A DNA stretch of 64,000 nucleotides from Ceriagrion tenellum (Eukaryota; Arthropoda; Insecta; Odonata; Coenagrionidae), in NCBI GenBank assembly GCA_963169105.1, contig OY720636.1, positions 71,970,123 to 72,034,122 on the forward strand. The letters are read 5' to 3'. The notes beneath the pieces were generated by a model. That model was not told where the DNA came from, did no database searches, and saw only the letters and a list, made by a program, of their open reading frames with translations. Both the position numbers and the translations under genes were made by a program. Positions 58,676 through 64,000 of this stretch are shown one piece after another; position 1 is the first letter of the stretch, and each line of letters begins with the position of its first letter.

Positions 58676-58795
58676 CGACAATCCTGGGATGTAAACGCTG
58701 TGGAAGTCTTCGAGTTAACTCACGATTTATCTCAAGACTACACTGAGGAAATATTTCTCGCTGCTTTTGGTTGCTCGAAGGAGCGCAAACTAACG
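58676..58795 (+). CDS. Candidate internal coding exon, protein not certain
   Basis: A 120-nt segment is bounded by TTTTCTTTCAATTTCAG and a GTAAGTAG donor. One frame is open throughout (39 full codons). The other two hit stops, TGA near the middle and TAA after 5 codons. One base completes the upstream codon and two bases begin the next, so both flanking introns are phase 2. The peptide starts RQSWDVNAVEVFELTHDLSQ and continues DYTEEIFLAAFGCSKERKL, a mixed acidic/hydrophobic composition unlike the low-complexity frames elsewhere. The pattern V-E-V-x-E-L followed by an E-E-I-F-x-A-F helix faintly recalls the RRM-like segment of R3HCC1-type proteins. This is a recollection, not an alignment. No neighbouring exon was identified, so it would belong to a gene with long introns extending beyond the window. 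Confidence 0.45.
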
Positions 58796-58799
58796 TAAG

Positions 58800-60795
58800 T
58801 AGAGCATTATGGTCTATGAAGCCTTGCGCTCTTCAATCTTAGGTTGAATGATAGGATTAAATTATATTCATTTTGTCGTCGGTTGCAATTTGAATAATAA
58901 ATAAATGGTAGAAATACCATATTAATTCGAAAACTATATTCAACCCACCATGGCGCATAAATTATCATTGCCCTAACAGGAGAGTGGTGGCTTGGCGTAC
59001 GCTGAAATCAACGTCAAGACAGTATTGGAGATTTTCCGATCTATTATGAAACCGTCTGCCTGTCAGTTTATATTTGCACACGTACAAGTCATTTATTTCA
59101 CCTTTTATGTACTTTCCCACCCTCCGTGGTATTGGAATGAACGCACGGGAGAGAAAATGGATGACAAATGAAAATGGCAGGGCTGTAAGCCCGGAATGAA
59201 ATGGTTGGCGGATGGAAAACGGGAAAAAGAACGGATGAGGGCGGAAGGATAATATATGGAGAATGGACCAATGGATTATGCTGAGGGTTTCCCTAGTAAG
59301 TGGAGCTATAGGGAAAGTAGTGGAGACGAGATGGGCAGTACAGGTATAACAGTGAAAGACGTTTGTCACTGAATATTCTCTAGCGAACCGGTTCTTACCT
59401 TTATCGAAGGATTTCTTTCTAGCTGAAAAAACACTTTGCATCGCCTTTATGGTATGCCATCCATCAGTTCAATGGACACTTGACGTACCAGAGTATATTT
59501 AACCGTCAATGAAGCAGGCGATGGTAACCTGACGGCAGTAATGAAATAATTTTGGAAATGAAATAATACTTGGCTGGGAAATAACTTTTTCCTTCTGAAT
59601 TATTAGCGCTTAATCAAGTATTTATTTGTGTAACTATTACTACGTGTCAATAGTTACCGTAAATTCCAATTTTGTCGTAAATTTATTATTCATAATCAAC
59701 GGAATATCAGTCCTGTTTCCCTAAATTCCGTAATTGGTTTTCGCACACCCTGGCCTTTTAGGAGTCTCAGAAAATGTGGTATTTCATGTAGCTGTTAGAG
59801 ATCCATTGTCTTAAAAGAAAATTCCCGAGATTCTCTTTGAAGCTTCTTAGTGGATACGGTGGCATCCGATAAAAACTCTGGGGAATTTCCATTCCTGAGT
59901 CACAAAGAAAAAATTCATCGCGTTTTCTATGTTCGTATGGCTAGCTGTGTGGCGTCGTTTTTAAGTGCCACTCACCATATTTCCCTTAAAGGGCTTTATT
60001 CACGTTATAGTAAGAGTACTATTGTAAACATTGTGTCTTTCTTTCTTTTCCGGAATGCATTGACGAGCGTGGGAAGCGGAGGAAAGCGTTCAAACAGGAA
60101 ATACTTTACTCAACGTGTACACTGCTCTTTCCTTTCAGCTTTAAATAATTGATCCCTCTATAATTATATATCTTAGCATTATAAGTGTTAATTTATCATA
60201 TTTATGATAGCATCATAGGGATTATAAGGCTTTATTGAATATATCCTTAGGCTTTGTCTTACATTTTGAGATGGTCCTTTAGTTACGCATACATAACCAT
60301 CAGTTTTGATCTCCACGTTTTAAGAATGTAGAAAACTAAATTGACTTTTACAGCATATTCTTCGATCAAACCTCCTACAAAAATCTTCTTACAACATTTA
60401 TTTTTGAAGAAGAAAGCTAATAAAATAAACCTGAACAAGATTATGCTCGCAATTTCTAGTTACTGGTAAGAGGAGAAAGTGTATATGTGTAACTTAACTC
60501 AGAAATAGAAATTATTTGGATTTTTAACAGCTGCAGTACCTAAAAAAAACCTTGAACATTGTAGAATCTTCGCTGTCCACTTTCCATTCAGGCTGAAGTG
60601 TAAGACCGAAAAGTCTTTAGAGGCTACCTTGTTTCACCTTTTTCCTTCACTTAAGAGGTAAAGACGAATTATTCACTTTTCCGGAACGATGCTTTGGGAG
60701 ACATTATTTCGTGGAGAATTTTTGCAGTTAGAAGCCGGTTCATGTAAATCCTCAAGGCCCACGGAATCGTAGGTTACTATCCTCAGCTCAATATT
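58800..60795. other. AT-rich sequence, no supported feature
   Basis: Possibly intron. Frames at 58965-59441 (-) and 59850-60152 (+) have no recognised motif and no splice pair. Confidence 0.45.
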
Positions 60796-60799
60796 TTAA

Positions 60800-61200
60800 A
60801 TCGATGCAGTGAACGAGGTGTTGAAGATGGATGAGAGGTGAGGTGGAGATGGAGAAAGATGAGCAAAGAGGAGTATTGTAGGGGTTGAAGGGGAAGTTCG
60901 GGTGAATTGGCAGAAGACGTTATACAGGACGTGGAGAACTCTTGATTGGGGAAGTTTGGAGAAAATAGTTGTCGACTCAAGGGGCGGTGATTATATGGAC
61001 GATGAGGGGTTTAATTTCGAAGATACGGCAATGTGCAGATTAATAGTGAGGGCGGATCCTGTATGTTAGAGGGTGAGGGTCAAAGTTGTGGCTTAGGTGT
61101 TCAGTAAGTGAAATTGAGAGAACGTTGTAATGCTCTCATCGAGACGAAGAAAGGTTCAGCCTGATTGGTAGTGGATGGGACAATGAATTGAAGATGGATG
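60800..61200. repeat. Purine-biased segment
   Basis: G/A-biased + strand with GATG/GAGG words, weaker than the islands upstream. No coding. Confidence 0.4.
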
Positions 61201-61204
61201 GATA

Positions 61205-63870
61205 TTTTTCAGTACTTCTTTCTACTCTACTTATTCACTCTCCAAACAAGTCCCAGGGGTATTCATATTTAGTGCTTTTAATCGACCACTAGAAATTTAT
61301 TTTGTTTCCTTGAGGGGTCTTACAGGCCACTGGATAATTAGTGACCACCTTCCTTGGAGAACCGAACTACGAAACGATGTACCTTTCCTCCATGCTTGAA
61401 AGTGATCACTCTTTAGCTCTAGAACTCGCCATTATCCAAGTCACTGATAAATGTCGTCTTAATGTGCCTGAATTCACCCTAGATTTTTTTTCGGCTGCCG
61501 GGCTTTTCTACTACCTTATGTCAATGTCGATGAACTTGCTGGAAAGTGTATTATATTAATTTTTATTGCAGTCACACGGACAAGCCAAATATCACGCGGG
61601 GTTATATTTGAACAATATTCAATACTAAGCTTCCACATTCCTTTCAATCACACTCGTTTATGAAGTGAAATCGTATGTTACTACTTTTAAAATTTAGTTT
61701 GGACATTACCTTTAGAGTCGTTAATTCGTGAAAAAAATCGTATTACTTATTTTGCGTTGTGGAAATGTGGACGCGCAAATTCAAAATTACCTTTAAAATT
61801 AGGTCTCCTCAATGAAAAAAATCAATCCTTCACTGTCATTAAGAAATGATGTTGGGCACTGACCTCTACTAACTCGGTTTGTATCGCTTTTACTCACATG
61901 GATAAGTTTAATGGAGCTTAAAACATCGTAAGTCTCAGAAAGAACAGAGTTCCTTGGAATTGGGCTAAATTAAGCGTGCTTATTGATAAATCTATGCCTT
62001 CAGGTGCTAATATTGATTACTTAAATTAATATTATTATGTGGAAAAGGGTCCGTTACAATGCTACGGTCATTAGCAGCTCGGCGCTCCTGTGATCACAAG
62101 CGTTTTCACCTGCTCGCTGGGGTCACCATATGATCACGGGCGATGTCTGGACATTCCGAACTAAATACATTTGCTACCGGTACCGCATAATGCAGCCGTA
62201 TGTCTCCAGCGTGGAATTCCCCAACTGGGGGAAAACCACTCTAATATTTATAAGAGACGTATATTTTCCAGTTTAAATCGATAGAGTGGCACCACCTCTT
62301 TGCCTTGTGAGATATTTCAATTTATTCACATATATTCACCCGGAATACATAGATATTGCATCCTTTACGATATCGGATCAGAAATCCCCACCGTTTACCC
62401 TCCCTCTTTCTCTCGCAATATTGCCTGTGTACACAAACATCACCCAATTCTGAACGGTAGAGAGTCAAGTAGGGTGTTGGGGTGAGGGTTTTCGAGAAAC
62501 AGGAATGTAGGAAGTCGTGGATAGAAGGTTCTGGAGGGGGGTAACGATATTCGTATTTTAGTGCCGGAAATGCGTTACAATTTTTGTACCGCAAAAGAGG
62601 CGCTGTCTTTTGTCGAATTATTTCGCGTTCTAAATGATATATCACATCGTACTTTATCCAATGGCATCGCTTTTCCCTGCTTATCGCGTAGTCCTCATTG
62701 ATTAACCGACCTCAGCATCTGATTATTGTCTTGATTGCTCGCTTTCTCCTCTCTGACGCGTCTAATTGTGCACAAATTATCTACTCGGGATAACAAAATC
62801 GAACCATATTGCCCCCCGCAATCTTGCGAGCCGAAAATTAGGGCGTGAAATTTGAGTGTTGGGACACCTTTCGTTGAAAAGGAGAGCTCTTTAAGGAAAG
62901 GAATTGCGATAATGAAGGGCAGAATGTGAGAATATGTTTTGACGATTTAAAATTACCTACTTAGCATGCTGCAGGTATAGAGTGGTAACTGCGGATTCCC
63001 TTTCAAATTTAGCGAAGAGCTTAGTTGTCCCGTTTAATTGTGGAAAAATCACATTAAAACCACTCACCCATAAAGAATCACATTATATCCTATACAAGAC
63101 GTGGATTGCATTGACTTTTCACGCATTTACATCGTACAACGCATTATATTCCGTTATATATTACACCTCATGAGGTGGGGGAGTTCGCCTGACCTGCATA
63201 GAATTGCTAAGTTCTGGTGTTCCACTATAGCATCGTTGTTTTTCATGTTTATTCAATACGGCCTCGATAACATTGCAGTAATTCACGCTCATTGTCCAGG
63301 GTTACAATGACGCTCCTTTTACCGCGTACTCTTTTACTTTATTACTTCAAAAAATACCAAAAAAATCTGGACGTTAACATAGTATTTTGCTGATTTTTTT
63401 AGTTTTTCAAGTGCAGTTTCTACCCTGCCTAAAGGTCTTTTTTTCAACGCTGTCTGTTAGCATACTTTCTGCCACCGTAATTCCATTTAAAGATGCTTAA
63501 TTGTTTCATTCCTCTTTTTCACTGGCTGGTATCCTAGAAACCTCATACCACTCATCTCGCAGAAATTGTCCTTCTGATCTGGTGATAGAATTTTTAGTGT
63601 TATTTAATAGAGCAACATATAAAATAGTTTACCTATAACTATATAATTAAAAAATTTCTTATTCTGTAAATAAAATTCCAAATCAGTGCTATAAAGTGAT
63701 TCTACTGGAATTTTGTCATTGCGAAAATTCATCGGAATCGATTTTTTTTAATTGTGAATATGGTATTTTCTCGACGTGTAGTCATTGATCCATCCCTCAT
63801 ATTGCAATTAATTAGCTTATTACGATGATAATAACTTTGTCGTGGATGTACCACATTGGTCCAATACTGT
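61205..63870. other. AT-rich sequence, no supported feature
   Basis: Nothing convincing. A 72-codon frame (61341-61559, +) and a TTTTTATTGCAG acceptor-like site at 61569 were considered and not accepted. A 14-bp palindrome CACCTCATGAGGTG is at 63164-63177. Confidence 0.5.
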
Positions 63871-63878
63871 TACTACCA

Positions 63879-63908
63879 TACGACCCTGCGGCGGCAGGTA
63901 GGGTCGTA
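63879..63908. repeat. 9-bp inverted repeat, 12-nt GC-rich loop
   Basis: TACGACCCT (63879-63887) and AGGGTCGTA (63900-63908) pair perfectly around GCGGCGGCAGGT. Isolated, with no partner copy in the window. Confidence 0.7.
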
Positions 63909-64000
63909 CGTGGATGTTAAATCCTTTCATAATGAATATCAAGAGAGATATGAGTAGAGAAACCGAGAACAATCCTTCCGATCGGTTTGGCGAGATGATG

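Noticed and set aside
61341..61569. 72-codon frame followed by an acceptor-like TTTTTATTGCAG as a gene
   Set aside because: The frame ends before the acceptor, has no donor, and the downstream open stretch is only 18 codons.

Overview
The window looks like a gene-poor, repeat-rich stretch of an animal nuclear genome, most likely an arthropod. The basis is the AT-rich intergenic sequence, the absence of long reading frames with protein character, one GT-AG bounded candidate exon, tRNA-derived SINE signatures, and remnants of non-LTR and Penelope-like retroelements. The phylum call rests on recalled resemblance of several interspersed repeats to arthropod families. No species is claimed. There is no rRNA gene, no intact tRNA gene, no CRISPR array and nothing of prokaryotic organisation.

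Host coding content is minimal. The best host exon is at 58676-58795 (+): 120 nt, phase 2 on both sides, with a polypyrimidine tract/AG and a GTAAGT donor. Everything else with protein similarity is transposon-derived: a GIY-YIG endonuclease domain of a Penelope-like element (16462-16863, -) and two decayed C-terminal fragments of one non-LTR reverse transcriptase family (39250-39428 and 48204-48518, both -). The long Ser/Pro-, Gly/Glu- or Arg-rich frames, the longest near 35 kb, are by-products of purine/pyrimidine-biased DNA. A strand with few purines rarely forms stop codons.

Layout. 0-13 kb: AT-rich sequence with two CpG-rich blocks (2.1-2.6 and 5.05-5.35 kb), a repeat pair carrying a hairpin-GAAAC signature (5.64-6.63 kb) and purine/pyrimidine islands. 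13.3-18.7 kb: a tRNA-SINE fragment, then a composite insertion with mirrored terminal motifs (14332 to 18655) containing a Penelope-like fragment bounded by a perfect 37-bp inverted repeat and (AT)n tracts. 19-34 kb: mostly featureless AT-rich DNA with minisatellites, a degenerate tandem array (24.5-25.0 kb) and small inverted repeats. 34.9-49.2 kb: large G/A-rich islands alternating with LINE, SINE, MITE and Penelope-like terminal fragments, including a 150-bp foldback at 47546-47695. 52-58 kb: a perfect 23-bp inverted repeat, a MITE with TIRs, a ~191-bp tandem array and a long interspersed repeat. 58.7 kb: the candidate exon. 58.8-64 kb: AT-rich, almost featureless.

The most notable pattern is a recurring short signature: CTGANGA-like bases, a short hairpin, then GAAAC. 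It sits beside terminal repeats of Penelope-like or related fragments at 6486, 15922, 46063, 47601 and 48010. It resembles the core of the hammerhead ribozymes known from Penelope-like elements but is not a canonical match. The sequence gives no support for a multi-gene system acting as a pathway.
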